DNA of 50,605 nucleotides. Origin: Acidobacteriota bacterium. GTDB taxonomy: Bacteria; Acidobacteriota; Blastocatellia; Pyrinomonadales; Pyrinomonadaceae. The position numbers were made by a program, and so were the translations under genes. Location: positions 1-50,605 of the forward strand of contig JAFAVK010000037.1 of the NCBI GenBank assembly GCA_019242475.1, in the 5' to 3' direction. This document shows positions 10,976 to 20,342 of the stretch, one piece after another. The notes beneath the pieces were generated by a model that was not told the origin of the DNA, searched no databases, and worked only from the letters and a program-made list of their open reading frames with translations. How positions within the stretch are numbered: position 1 is the stretch's first letter; the number at the start of each line of letters is the position of its first letter.

Positions 10976-12049
10976 ATGCCTTTGGGCGCGCGCTCCGCGA
11001 GCCTCGCGGAGGTCTTGGACGGGCTGACGCGCGAAGCCGCCGAGGAGCTGACCGAGCGCCTCGAAGGCCGAGACCTGCGCTGCTACGCCTGCGGCCACCG
11101 CTGCCTCGTCCGCGACGGAAAGCGCGGCATCTGCAAGGTGCGCTTCAACGAACGCGGGCGCCTGCTCGTCCCCGCCGGCTACGTCGCCGCCCTCGCCTGC
11201 GATCCCACCGAGAAGAAGCCCTTCTTCCACCTCCTCCCCGGCTCCGACACCCTCACCTTCGGCATGCTCGGCTGCGACCTACACTGCGGCTACTGTCAGA
11301 ACTTTTTAACTTCACAAGCGTTGCGGGACGAGGCGGCGGGCGTGTCGCCGCGCAGGGTCACTTCGGACAGTCTGGTGCGGGCGGCGAGGGAGTGCGGGGC
11401 GCGGGTGGTGGGGTCGAGTTATAACGAGCCTTTGATTACGGCGGAGTGGGCGGCGGAGGTCTTCGGGAAGGCGAAGGCCGCAGGTTTCAGGACGGCCTTC
11501 ATCTCGAACGGGAACGCGACGCCGCAGGTGCTGGACTACCTGCGCCCTTTGACGGACTGTTACAAGATCGATTTGAAGTCGATGAGCGACCGCGCGTACA
11601 GGCAGTTGGGCGGCGTGGTGGAGAACATCCTCGACACCGTGAGGATGGTGCACGAGCGCGGGTTCTGGGAAGAGGTGGTGACGCTTGTCGTGCCGGGCTT
11701 CAACGACTCGGAGGATGAGCTGCGGGGCGCGGCGGAGTTCATCGCGTCGGTCTCGCGCGACATCCCCTGGCACGTGACGGCGTTCCACCAGGACTACCGG
11801 ATGAAGGAGAACGCGAACACGACGGCCGCGCAGCTCGTGCGCGCGTGCGAGATCGGGCGCGGGGCGGGGCTGAAGTTTGTCTACGCGGGCAACCTGCCCG
11901 GCCGCGTCGGCCGCTGGGAGAACACCTACTGCCCCGCCTGCGACGAGCTGCTGGTCGAGCGCTACGGTTACCGCATCCGGCGGATGAGGCTCGGCGCCGA
12001 CGGCCTCTGCCCCGCCTGCAAAGAGAAGATTCCCGGCGTGTGGGGGTAA
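10976..12049 (+). CDS. amrS: AmmeMemoRadiSam-type radical SAM enzyme
   Basis: 357 residues. Radical SAM cluster motif C100-x3-C104-x2-C107 (GCDLHCGYCQN), preceded by a Cys-rich region CYACGHRCLVRDGKRGICKV typical of AmrS, and followed by a C-terminal pair of CPAC motifs. AmrS is part of the widespread but poorly understood AmmeMemoRadiSam set (with AMMECR1 and Memo proteins), which are not in this window. GGAGG at 10961-10965 lies 10 nt before the ATG. The reaction is unproven for this branch; distant relatives are pyruvate-formate-lyase activases. Confidence 0.9.
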   Translation: MPLGARSASLAEVLDGLTREAAEELTERLEGRDLRCYACGHRCLVRDGKRGICKVRFNERGRLLVPAGYVAALACDPTEKKPFFHLLPGSDTLTFGMLGCDLHCGYCQNFLTSQALRDEAAGVSPRRVTSDSLVRAARECGARVVGSSYNEPLITAEWAAEVFGKAKAAGFRTAFISNGNATPQVLDYLRPLTDCYKIDLKSMSDRAYRQLGGVVENILDTVRMVHERGFWEEVVTLVVPGFNDSEDELRGAAEFIASVSRDIPWHVTAFHQDYRMKENANTTAAQLVRACEIGRGAGLKFVYAGNLPGRVGRWENTYCPACDELLVERYGYRIRRMRLGADGLCPACKEKIPGVWG

Positions 12050-12059
12050 TGCAGTAGAC

Positions 12060-13090
12060 AGTAGACAGTAGACAGTAACGCGATGTGCAAGTTTTAGTTC
12101 GTCAACAGTTCAGCCAGCCGCAGCGGCTCATGGCCCTGTTCCCGGTTGAGCACTACCATCAAGGTGTGCGCCAGCAACTTGCGCAGCAGCCGCGAGGAGA
12201 GATGCCAGAGGTCTCTGGCCCAGACCCGCTTGACCGAGAACCGCTCGCAGAGTTGAGAGAAGACCGTCTCGATGCGGTAGCGGATGCGCGTGATCCGGCG
12301 GCTGCGCGCGGGCGTCGGGTCGCTCGCCCGCTTCTTGAAGGGCGCCAGTAACTCCAGCCCGCGCCCCCGCAGCCACTCGCTCAGCTCCGGCGCCCAGTAG
12401 GCGCGGTCGGCGAGGCAGACGCCCGTCGTCTCGTCGGTCAACTCCTCGACCACGGCCAGGTCGGCCACCCCGGCCGGGGCCACGCTCAGGCGCGTCACCA
12501 CGCCGGGCCAACAGACGCGGGCGTGCAGGCGGAAGCCGTAGATGGTCGCCTTCGCCGCGTGATCCGGCCCGTAATCGGCCAGCCCGCGGAAGCGGCGGCA
12601 GCTAGGGGCGCGGCCGAAGCGGCAGACCGCGAGCGGGAAGCTGTCGGCTATCGCCCACGAGGGGTCGCAGCCCGTCCGCCCGAGTAGCCGCTGCCAGAGT
12701 CTTTCCTTGACCCGCCGGAGGTTCGCGGCCTGGCGCGCGAACGTCGTGCGATGCACCTGACACAGCGCCGGGAAGAAGTGGCCGTAGTGGCGGCGGAAGT
12801 AGGAGAACAGCTCCGCCTCGCGGTCGAGCCCGAGGTACTCGCCGACCAACTCCACGGTCAGCACCTCCGAGTCGGCGAGCACGGGGCGCGGCCCGCGCCG
12901 GCGCAGGCGGCCGGGCACGGCCCGCGCCAGTGCGTCCTCAACGAGGCAGAAGACGGCTATAATGAGCGAGTCCAAGTCCACACGGCACCTCCTAAAGGGA
13001 TAGTTCAGCGACTTCCATTAGAAGGCCGATGGGCTTGGACTTTCAACTTCTCAAACAACTTGCGCATCGCGTTACTGACTACTGTCTACT
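12060..13090. repeat. Palindrome (GTAGACA family) split by an IS982-like transposase
   Basis: Left arm 12060-12091 and right arm 13059-13090 are complementary over 32 nt with 2 mismatches. The outer part is the GTAGACA heptamer (tandem copies extend left to 12052), the inner part is ACGCGATGYGCAAG. The arms are 967 bp apart and enclose the transposase gene; comparable palindromes here have loops of only 5-20 nt. Confidence 0.8.
12094..12981 (-). CDS. IS982-family DDE transposase
   Basis: 295 residues, normal for the family, apparently intact. The GTG start at 12981 has AGGAGG just upstream on the minus strand. IS982 hallmarks: SEVLTVELVGEYLG near the N-terminus, AIADSFPLAVCRFGRA containing the first catalytic Asp, YGFRLHARV, LADRAYWA with the second Asp, and RYRIETVFSQLCERF with the catalytic Glu. 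It lies inside the split palindrome (12060-13090). Terminal repeats cannot be separated from the palindrome arms; the shared CGATGYGCAAGTT at both ends may be one or the other. No target duplication could be defined. Confidence 0.9.
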   Translation of the reverse strand: MDLDSLIIAVFCLVEDALARAVPGRLRRRGPRPVLADSEVLTVELVGEYLGLDREAELFSYFRRHYGHFFPALCQVHRTTFARQAANLRRVKERLWQRLLGRTGCDPSWAIADSFPLAVCRFGRAPSCRRFRGLADYGPDHAAKATIYGFRLHARVCWPGVVTRLSVAPAGVADLAVVEELTDETTGVCLADRAYWAPELSEWLRGRGLELLAPFKKRASDPTPARSRRITRIRYRIETVFSQLCERFSVKRVWARDLWHLSSRLLRKLLAHTLMVVLNREQGHEPLRLAELLTN

Positions 13091-13093
13091 TCG

Positions 13094-14899
13094 CTATTCA
13101 ATCTTCAATTCGAACGGCATGATGGCGAGCGTCTGGTTCGCGGGGAAGCGTTCGAACATGGCGGCGCGGCGCAGCACCGGGCGCATCTCTTCGGGCATGG
13201 AGTTGATGAAGGCGGCGCGCTGCTGCTCGGCGCGGACGCGGGCGGCGTCCTGGTCGTCGCCGTCGCCGCCGAAGAGCTGTTGGAAGAAGGTGCGCGGCGC
13301 GGGGTAGACGACGCGGCGGACGCCCTTGTCGGCGGGAATCTTCGCCAACTCCTTCGCCACCTCGACGGCGCGGTCGAGGCCGCCGAACTCGTCAACCAGC
13401 TTCCGCTCCTTCCCCTGTGCGCCCGTCCAGACTCGCCCGCGCGCGATCTCGTGGACGGCCTCGACGTTCTCGAACTTCCGCCCCTCGGCCACCTTCGGGA
13501 GGAACTGGTTCCAGTAGAAGTTGCGCATCTGCCCCTCGAACTTCTTCCGCTCGTCGTCCGTGAACTTCCTGTCCTCGCGGTAGAGCCCGGCGTTCTGGCC
13601 CTGTTGCAGGTATTCCTGCGTCACGCCGACCCAGTCGTAGAAGCCTTTGACGACCGGCTTGTAGGCGTAAACTCCAATCGAGCCGGTCAGCGTCAGGGGC
13701 TCGGCGACGATGCGGCTCGCGCCCATCGAGATGTAGTAGCCGCCCGAGGCGGCGAGGTCGCCCATCGAGACGACGACCGGCTTCTTCTTCTTCGCCTCCT
13801 CGACCGCCTTCCAGATGAGGTCGGACGGGTAGGTCACGCCGCCGGGGCTGTCCACGCGCAGGACGATGGCCTTCACGTCCTGGTTGTCGCGCGCGTCGTT
13901 GAGGGCCTTGACGACGGTGTCGGAGCCGATGGTCTGGTCGCCGCCGAAGGTGCCGTCGTTCGAGCGCCCCGGCTCAATCGGCCCCGACGCGAAGACGACC
14001 GCGACGGCCTCGCCCTGGTTCAAGCCGAGCGACTGCGGCGTGACGCGCCGGTACTCGGCCGCCGAGACCTTGTGCAGCTTCTCGTCCTCCTTGTAGCCGA
14101 GCCGCTTCTTCAGCTCTTTCTCGACCTCCTCGCGGTAGAGCGCGCCGTCGATGAGTCCGGCCTCGAACGCCTCGGGCGCGTTGTGCGGCGCGTTGTCCAC
14201 GAGCGCCTTGATGTCCTCGACCGACTTGTGCCGCGCCTCCGCGACCTGCCCCACATAGCGGTTGAAGATTTCGTCCAGGAGTGATTTGAGAGTCTCGCGC
14301 TCGCCGTCCGACATGTCCTTGCGCGTGAAGGACTCGGGCGCGGTCTTGTACTCGGCGATCTGGTACGAGTCCCAGTAGATGCCGAGCTTGTCGAACGAGC
14401 CCTTGAAATGCATCGACTCGGCGGCGAGCCCGTTGATGAAGAGGTCGCCGATGGGCGGCACGTAGACGCGCTCGGCCGCGGTCGCGACGTAATACTCTTT
14501 GTCGCCGCCGAACTCCATGTAGGCGTAGACGGGTTTGCCCGACTTGCGGAAGTCGGCGACGGCGTCGCGAATCTCGTCGGCCTTGGCCCAGCCGCCGCCG
14601 AACATGTGCACGTCCAAGAGCACGGCGCCGACGCGCTTGTCGGCCTTCGCCTTGCGCAGTTGCAGCAGAAAGTTCGAGAGCGAGTTGGTCTCGCCGCCGA
14701 AGAAGCGGCTCGACAGCTCGTCGGCGTTCGCGTAGTCGGGCAGCGACCCCTCGACGTTGAGGACGAGCACGCTGTTCGAGGGCACCTCCGGCTCCCGGTC
14801 GAGCGACATCACGACGGCCACCACGACCAGCCCCACCAACAGCACGAACACCGCCAGCAGCCCGACGATGACCAGAGCGATCTTGCTTCCACGCGTCAT
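13094..14899 (-). CDS. sppA: Signal peptide peptidase SppA, 67K type
   Basis: Membrane-anchored serine protease that degrades leftover signal peptides. 601 residues, the double-domain type found in E. coli. One N-terminal transmembrane helix (about residues 7-31), N-terminal Clp-like domain, C-terminal Clp-like domain. The catalytic dyad is visible: Lys185 in YKTAPESF and Ser385 in DLAASGGYY, 200 residues apart as in E. coli (K209/S409). Its stop lies 4 nt beyond the split palindrome. Possibly co-transcribed with mnmA upstream, but a palindrome and a hairpin intervene. Confidence 0.95.
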   Translation of the reverse strand: MTRGSKIALVIVGLLAVFVLLVGLVVVAVVMSLDREPEVPSNSVLVLNVEGSLPDYANADELSSRFFGGETNSLSNFLLQLRKAKADKRVGAVLLDVHMFGGGWAKADEIRDAVADFRKSGKPVYAYMEFGGDKEYYVATAAERVYVPPIGDLFINGLAAESMHFKGSFDKLGIYWDSYQIAEYKTAPESFTRKDMSDGERETLKSLLDEIFNRYVGQVAEARHKSVEDIKALVDNAPHNAPEAFEAGLIDGALYREEVEKELKKRLGYKEDEKLHKVSAAEYRRVTPQSLGLNQGEAVAVVFASGPIEPGRSNDGTFGGDQTIGSDTVVKALNDARDNQDVKAIVLRVDSPGGVTYPSDLIWKAVEEAKKKKPVVVSMGDLAASGGYYISMGASRIVAEPLTLTGSIGVYAYKPVVKGFYDWVGVTQEYLQQGQNAGLYREDRKFTDDERKKFEGQMRNFYWNQFLPKVAEGRKFENVEAVHEIARGRVWTGAQGKERKLVDEFGGLDRAVEVAKELAKIPADKGVRRVVYPAPRTFFQQLFGGDGDDQDAARVRAEQQRAAFINSMPEEMRPVLRRAAMFERFPANQTLAIMPFELKIE

Positions 14900-14927
14900 A
14901 CTTGAAGACCTTTATCCGAAAGAATTT

Positions 14928-14956
14928 GACCCCGCCCGTTCGGGAGCGGCGGGGTC
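14928..14956 (-). terminator. Hairpin in the mnmA-sppA gap
   Basis: Perfect 9-bp stem GACCCCGCC/GGCGGGGTC with an 11-nt loop, ending 29 nt before the sppA ATG. No T run follows on the minus strand. Could terminate mnmA transcripts or be part of the sppA leader. Confidence 0.4.
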
Positions 14957-14999
14957 GCTTCTATTACGATTTGCGGGGAGAAAAGGTTTTGGAGCGAAG

Positions 15000-15079
15000 A
15001 GTTTTCAGTTTTTAGTTTTCAGTGTTCAGTCAGCAGAATTCAGCCCCACGTCCTGGCTAAAAACTAAAAACTGAAAACT
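15000..15079. repeat. Palindrome of GTTTTCA heptamers
   Basis: Perfect 19-bp arms 15000-15018 and 15061-15079; further copies of the 7-mer extend both arms (left to about 15043, right to 15086). The right end runs into the mnmA stop codon (15085-15087). Very AT-rich compared with the flanking genes. Confidence 0.9.
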
Positions 15080-15084
15080 GAAAA

Positions 15085-16191
<1,107 letters not shown>

Positions 16192-16362
16192 CACAACTTC
16201 AAGCCCACTCAAAAACGTCGAATTTGCCGCGCATTTAGGCGGATGTTAAGATGACTTCCTGTCGCTTTCGACTGCTTTTTCAAGCACAGTACAGGATACC
16301 CGACATCCTGCGAAACGTCAGCCCGCCATCTGACGCCAACGTTACGGAAGGAGCGCGGACAG

Positions 16363-16827
16363 ATGAGTGAAGAAGAGAGAACACGCTTCGAAAAGGCGAT
16401 GGCGAGGCTGGCGGAAAGCTCGGCGCAGCACGACGAAAGACTCACCGAGCACAAGGAGAGGCTCGCTGCAATAGAGAGCACGAATCAGATGCTCAAAGAG
16501 CTGGCAGCCGCCCATCAACAGTTGCTTGCTAATATGCAACGGCGCGTCACCGGCCTGGAAGAGTCCCGGGCCATGCTGATCGACCTGCTCGGGCGCCATC
16601 ACGAAGGGATAACCGAGTTGCGGGCGGCGCAGGCCAACTCGGAACAGAAGATTGCCGCGCTGGTCGATGCCCAGATTCGTGGCGAGGGCATGTTGAAGGC
16701 CGCGCAGGCTAACTCGGACGCCAAAGTGGCCGCCCTCGCCGAGTCGCAGGCGCACAGTGACCGAAAGCTGGATGCGTTGATTGACATCGTGCGGACGCGC
16801 TTCAACGGCCAGTCCGAAAGTAGTTGA
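16363..16827 (+). CDS. Hypothetical coiled-coil protein
   Basis: 154 residues, almost entirely predicted helical coiled coil, rich in Ala, Glu, Gln and Leu, without Cys or transmembrane segments. The C-terminal half has an approximate 25-residue repeat (RAAQANSEQKIAALVDAQ, then KAAQANSDAKVAALAESQ, then a degenerate AHSDRKLDALID). GGAAGGAG lies upstream of the ATG. It ends 14 nt before the MoxR-like gene and could be co-transcribed with it. I do not recognise a specific family; similar proteins occur as scaffold or tether components, but no function is claimed. Confidence 0.7.
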   Translation: MSEEERTRFEKAMARLAESSAQHDERLTEHKERLAAIESTNQMLKELAAAHQQLLANMQRRVTGLEESRAMLIDLLGRHHEGITELRAAQANSEQKIAALVDAQIRGEGMLKAAQANSDAKVAALAESQAHSDRKLDALIDIVRTRFNGQSESS

Positions 16828-16841
16828 GCGACACTTGAACA

Positions 16842-17648
16842 ATGCCTGAGAGAGCCATCGAAGAGTACGTCGTCACGGACGAGCCCTTCTACCTCGCGGT
16901 GGGGCGCGAGGTGGAGTTGTTCGAGGCCGCGCGGGACGCGCGCCTGCCCGTCATGCTCAAAGGCCCGACGGGGTGCGGCAAGACGCGCTTCGTCGAGCAC
17001 ATGGCGTGGCGGCTGGGGCGCCCGCTCATCACCGTCGCCTGCCACGAAGACCTCTCGGCGACAGACCTCGTCGGCCGCTTCCTGCTCGAAGGCGAGGAGA
17101 CGGTCTGGCACGACGGCCCTTTGACGGCGGCCGTGCGCGGCGGCGCGATCTGCTACCTGGACGAGGTGGTCGAGGCGCGCAAGGACACCGTCGTCATCAT
17201 CCACCCCCTGACCGACGACCGCCGCCGCCTCCCCATCGAGAAGCGCGGCACGATCCTCGACGCGCCGCCCGACTTCATGCTCGTCGTCAGCTACAACCCC
17301 GGCTACCAGTCGATCCTCAAAGACCTCAAGCAGTCCACGCGCCAGCGCTTCGTCGCGCTCGAGTTTGACTACCCGCCCGCCGAGTTGGAGGCCGAGATCG
17401 TCGCGCGCGAGGGCGGCGTCTCGCTCGAACAGGCGCGCGACCTCGTCCTCATCGGCCACAAGGTCAGGAACCTCCGCGGCCACGGCCTCGAAGAGGGCGT
17501 CTCCACGCGCCTCCTCATCTACGCCGCCCAACTCACGGCCCGCGGCATCCCCGCCGCCGCCGCCGCCGAAGTCGCCCTCTGCTCCCCCATCACCGACGAC
17601 CGCGACCTCCAACGCAGCATTCGCGAGATCGTGACGACCGTGATTTAA
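16842..17648 (+). CDS. MoxR/CbbQ-type AAA+ ATPase
   Basis: 268 residues. Walker [11 protein letters not shown] (about residues 41-50), Walker [13 protein letters not shown], sensor region [11 protein letters not shown], and the CbbQ/NorQ-like C-terminal part (residues about 185-268). CbbQ/NirQ/NorQ ATPases act with a VWA partner (CbbO/NorD) to remodel or activate a metalloenzyme. A NorD-like VWA gene lies at 21025, but two other genes now separate the pair. The last 55 bp, including the stop, are repeated at 20272-20326. No target enzyme (Rubisco, nitric oxide reductase) was seen in the window. Confidence 0.9.
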   Translation: MPERAIEEYVVTDEPFYLAVGREVELFEAARDARLPVMLKGPTGCGKTRFVEHMAWRLGRPLITVACHEDLSATDLVGRFLLEGEETVWHDGPLTAAVRGGAICYLDEVVEARKDTVVIIHPLTDDRRRLPIEKRGTILDAPPDFMLVVSYNPGYQSILKDLKQSTRQRFVALEFDYPPAELEAEIVAREGGVSLEQARDLVLIGHKVRNLRGHGLEEGVSTRLLIYAAQLTARGIPAAAAAEVALCSPITDDRDLQRSIREIVTTVI

Positions 17649-17649
17649 A
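17595..17649 (+). repeat. 55-bp direct repeat, copy 1 (3' end of the MoxR-like gene)
   Basis: Covers the last 17 codons and stop of the ATPase gene. The second copy at 20272-20326 matches at 51 of 55 positions. The two copies enclose the cyclase-radical SAM gene like attachment or target-duplication sites. Confidence 0.9.
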
Positions 17650-17747
17650 GGTGTATATTGCCCCCGTCTCATACACCGACGTTCCGCCCCGACGACGCAA
17701 TCATTACCCGCCACGGACTATGAACTGAAATCGGAAGGAGTTCTCAC

Positions 17748-20267
17748 ATGACGCAAGTCGCGATTGACAGGCGCTCAACCAGCCGCCCTACGACGGGCCA
17801 ATGGTCTGTCATGTTCATAGATTTGGTAGGCTCTACCGAACTGAAATACAAAGAAGGCGCCGGGGTCGTCGCCGATATAATCACCGAGTTGTTTAGAATC
17901 ATCCACGACGAAATCATAGACGGGCACATCAAGTTCACCGGTGACGGAGCCATGGTTATCTTCGAGAAGGATAGGGACGGCGCACTGCATGCGCTCGAAG
18001 CCGCCGAGCGCATCTTGCAGAAAGTGGACGGTGCGAACCTCAAGTTCGAGTACCCCCGGATTCACGTCCGCATCGGCATCGCCACGGGAGAGTGTTATGA
18101 GGTCAGCAAAGTAAGCTCCTCCCCGGAGTTGAGCGGCAAGACCGCAGACTTCGCGGCTCGCCTTCAAGGCGAGGCCGAAGTGGACAGTATTCTGGTGGAC
18201 GAGCCGACTAAAACGAGTTCCCGCCTGCCCGCGCACCGCTTCGTCGAATGCACGCGGCGGCTGTCGCTGAAGGGCGTCCCGCCCCCGACGCGGGACGAGC
18301 GCGAGAAGTTCTATTTTTTCAAAGCCGACAGGCTCCTCAAACCGCCGAAGCAAGACCACTACTCGAAGGGGCTGCTCGCGCTCTACCCCGACCGCGCGTC
18401 GCTGTTCCGTGACCTCTCCGCAGTCCGGCTGATTCGCCTGGCGAAGCAGGGCTCAACCATCCTCGTCGCGGGGAGGACTCTGAAACACTGGATGGACTTC
18501 GGCACGGAAATGCGGAGGGCGATTAGAGAGAAGGGCATCATGTTTCAACTCCTCATCAGCTCGGAGGGGTTGTTAGAGTCAGATGAAATTCATCGCCAGC
18601 TTGCCGCAGAACAAATCAGAGACATGAAGCACGACCTGCCGGAAGCGCGCGACCACTTTCTCGACCTCGTCGAAGAAATGTCGGCCGAGGGGAAGGGCGA
18701 ATACCTGCGGCTGCGCGAGACGGACTATCTGATACTCGACGGGATCACCTGCGCCGAAATCGCGCCCCCCGGCAGCAAGCCGGGCGACGGCAAGCTCATC
18801 GCGGTGCAAGACATTAATGCCGCGCCGCGCGAGAACAAGGCGACTTTTCTTCTGGCCTGCCGCTGCAACGCCGAAAGGGAGATCAGGGCAGAACACTGCA
18901 TGGCCCACGGGCTTTATAAGCGCACGGAATTGCTCTTCGAGAAGGCAGACGAATGTAAGAGACGCGAGGCATCAAACCCGGTCAAGCGCATCATCAGACA
19001 GCACCGCGAGAGCGTCGCGGCGCGCAATAACTCGCCCTCGCAGTACGCCGGCCACGTGAAGAAATACTTCCCGCTCATCAAAGACGAGAAGCTGGATGAC
19101 ATCCCCGCCCCGCTGTGTGTTCAGATGCAGGTGTCCGCGACCTGTAGCACCGGTTGTAATATGTGCGATCACTGGCAGCAACATCACGACAAGAAGTTGC
19201 TCGCCCGGCAACTGACCACGAAGCAATGGAAAGGGGTTTTTAAAGATGTCGCAAGCTTCGGGGTGAAGTCGGTCATCTTCTCCGGCGGCGAGCCGCTGAT
19301 GCGAGAAGACATCGATGAGCTTTTGAAGTCTGCCGCCGACGCGAACCTTAAGATAGGGCTCCTGACCAACGGCACCATGCCGCACAAAGAGGTTGAGAAG
19401 AGGGAGAAGGTGTTCAAGGCGATCAGGGCTCACGTCTCTTGGGTGGCGATCTCCATCGACGGGACTCCCGACGAAGACAGGCGCATCCGAAAGCAGATTG
19501 TCGATGAGCGGTGCGCACGCGTTAAGGAGTTCTGCCGGGAGTTGAGTGGCGGGCCGAAACTTTCCGCGACCGTGACTCTTCAAAAAGACAACATCAGCAT
19601 GAACCTCAAGAGGGTGATTGAGTTCATCACAAGCAAGGAGAATCTCAACATTCCGAAGGTTAATTTTAAGCTCGCGACCGGCTCCAAGCAGGCCCTTAAC
19701 GACAAGAAAAACTACGAATTCCTGTCGCCGCAAGAGGATGTCAACGCTCTGAGTGAGTTTCTGTGGAACAACCCGCTGACGGAGGACGAGAATAACAATC
19801 TCGATTACCTCAGGCGGTGTTTCGCCGGCGACATCTTCAACATCAGCGATGTCGCCGAAGGCGCCCCGGTCAAATCTTTCTACGAAGCCTCCGGGCTGCG
19901 GTGCCACACCCCCTTCCTCTTCTCCCTGATTGACGGCGACGGCGACGTGTACCCGTGCTGCCATCTGTTCAGAGACAACCACAGCTACGACCTGAAGACC
20001 AAAATTTATCGCTCCGCCCATCGCATGGGGAACGTTAAGCATAGTAAGTTCAGCAAGATTTGGAACGGGAAGAAGTATGTGACAGAGCGGGCGAGGCTCA
20101 AGGAGATCAACCCTGCCGAACCTTCCTTCGAGCCGTGCGGGGAATGCACCCGGCACTGCCAGCACAATCGCGTGCTGACACAGATTTATAGAGAGTACGA
20201 GAAAGACGCCGGGGCGTTGGACGTGCTCGCCGACGATGACCTCGACCACACTCCCATCTGGTTCTGA
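17748..20267 (+). CDS. Nucleotidyl cyclase - PLD-like - radical SAM - SPASM fusion protein
   Basis: 839 residues; strong Shine-Dalgarno GGAAGGAG 7 nt before the ATG. Residues 18-195: class III cyclase catalytic domain with metal Asp25 (FIDLVGSTE) and Asp66 (FTGDGAMV), substrate-type Lys62, and HVRIGIATGE; the usual Asp and transition-state Asn are replaced by Glu127 and Asp134, Arg138 is kept. Residues about 204-405: a region resembling PLD-like sensor domains without an HKD motif (ILVAGRTLKHW, FQLLISSEG). Residues about 455-700: radical SAM domain, C466-x3-C470-x2-C473 and FSGGEPL. Residues 719-804: SPASM-like cysteines (C719, C737, C738, C797, C800, C804). GC is clearly lower than its neighbours (43, 50 and 57% in three 60-base lines against 75% in a MoxR line). 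Substrate and role unknown. Confidence 0.88.
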   Translation: MTQVAIDRRSTSRPTTGQWSVMFIDLVGSTELKYKEGAGVVADIITELFRIIHDEIIDGHIKFTGDGAMVIFEKDRDGALHALEAAERILQKVDGANLKFEYPRIHVRIGIATGECYEVSKVSSSPELSGKTADFAARLQGEAEVDSILVDEPTKTSSRLPAHRFVECTRRLSLKGVPPPTRDEREKFYFFKADRLLKPPKQDHYSKGLLALYPDRASLFRDLSAVRLIRLAKQGSTILVAGRTLKHWMDFGTEMRRAIREKGIMFQLLISSEGLLESDEIHRQLAAEQIRDMKHDLPEARDHFLDLVEEMSAEGKGEYLRLRETDYLILDGITCAEIAPPGSKPGDGKLIAVQDINAAPRENKATFLLACRCNAEREIRAEHCMAHGLYKRTELLFEKADECKRREASNPVKRIIRQHRESVAARNNSPSQYAGHVKKYFPLIKDEKLDDIPAPLCVQMQVSATCSTGCNMCDHWQQHHDKKLLARQLTTKQWKGVFKDVASFGVKSVIFSGGEPLMREDIDELLKSAADANLKIGLLTNGTMPHKEVEKREKVFKAIRAHVSWVAISIDGTPDEDRRIRKQIVDERCARVKEFCRELSGGPKLSATVTLQKDNISMNLKRVIEFITSKENLNIPKVNFKLATGSKQALNDKKNYEFLSPQEDVNALSEFLWNNPLTEDENNNLDYLRRCFAGDIFNISDVAEGAPVKSFYEASGLRCHTPFLFSLIDGDGDVYPCCHLFRDNHSYDLKTKIYRSAHRMGNVKHSKFSKIWNGKKYVTERARLKEINPAEPSFEPCGECTRHCQHNRVLTQIYREYEKDAGALDVLADDDLDHTPIWF

Positions 20268-20271
20268 AGGA

Positions 20272-20326
20272 GACGACCGCGACCTCCAACGCAGCATCCG
20301 CGGGATCGTCACCACCGTGATTTAAA
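20272..20326 (+). pseudogene. 55-bp direct repeat, copy 2 (orphan 3' end of a MoxR-like gene)
   Basis: Encodes, in its own frame, the last 17 residues of the ATPase ([17 protein letters not shown]) and its TAA, with one amino-acid change (Glu to Gly). Four mismatches to copy 1, two of them silent third-position changes. It starts 5 nt after the fusion gene's stop and has no upstream coding sequence, so it is a leftover tail, not a gene. Confidence 0.9.
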
Positions 20327-20342
20327 TTGCTCGTCTAAAGAG

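Noticed and set aside
17748..20267. Viperin-like antiviral enzyme or Pycsar cyclase identity
   Set aside because: The radical SAM part has a SPASM-like C-terminus unlike viperin, and no Pycsar effector lies beside it; only domain-level resemblance is claimed.
18972..20315. 447-codon frame antisense to the cyclase-radical SAM gene
   Set aside because: The plus-strand protein has clear catalytic motifs; the antisense frame has none.
20272..20326. tRNA attachment site
   Set aside because: The repeat encodes a protein C-terminus and stop; no tRNA structure is visible, so it is called a gene-end repeat only.
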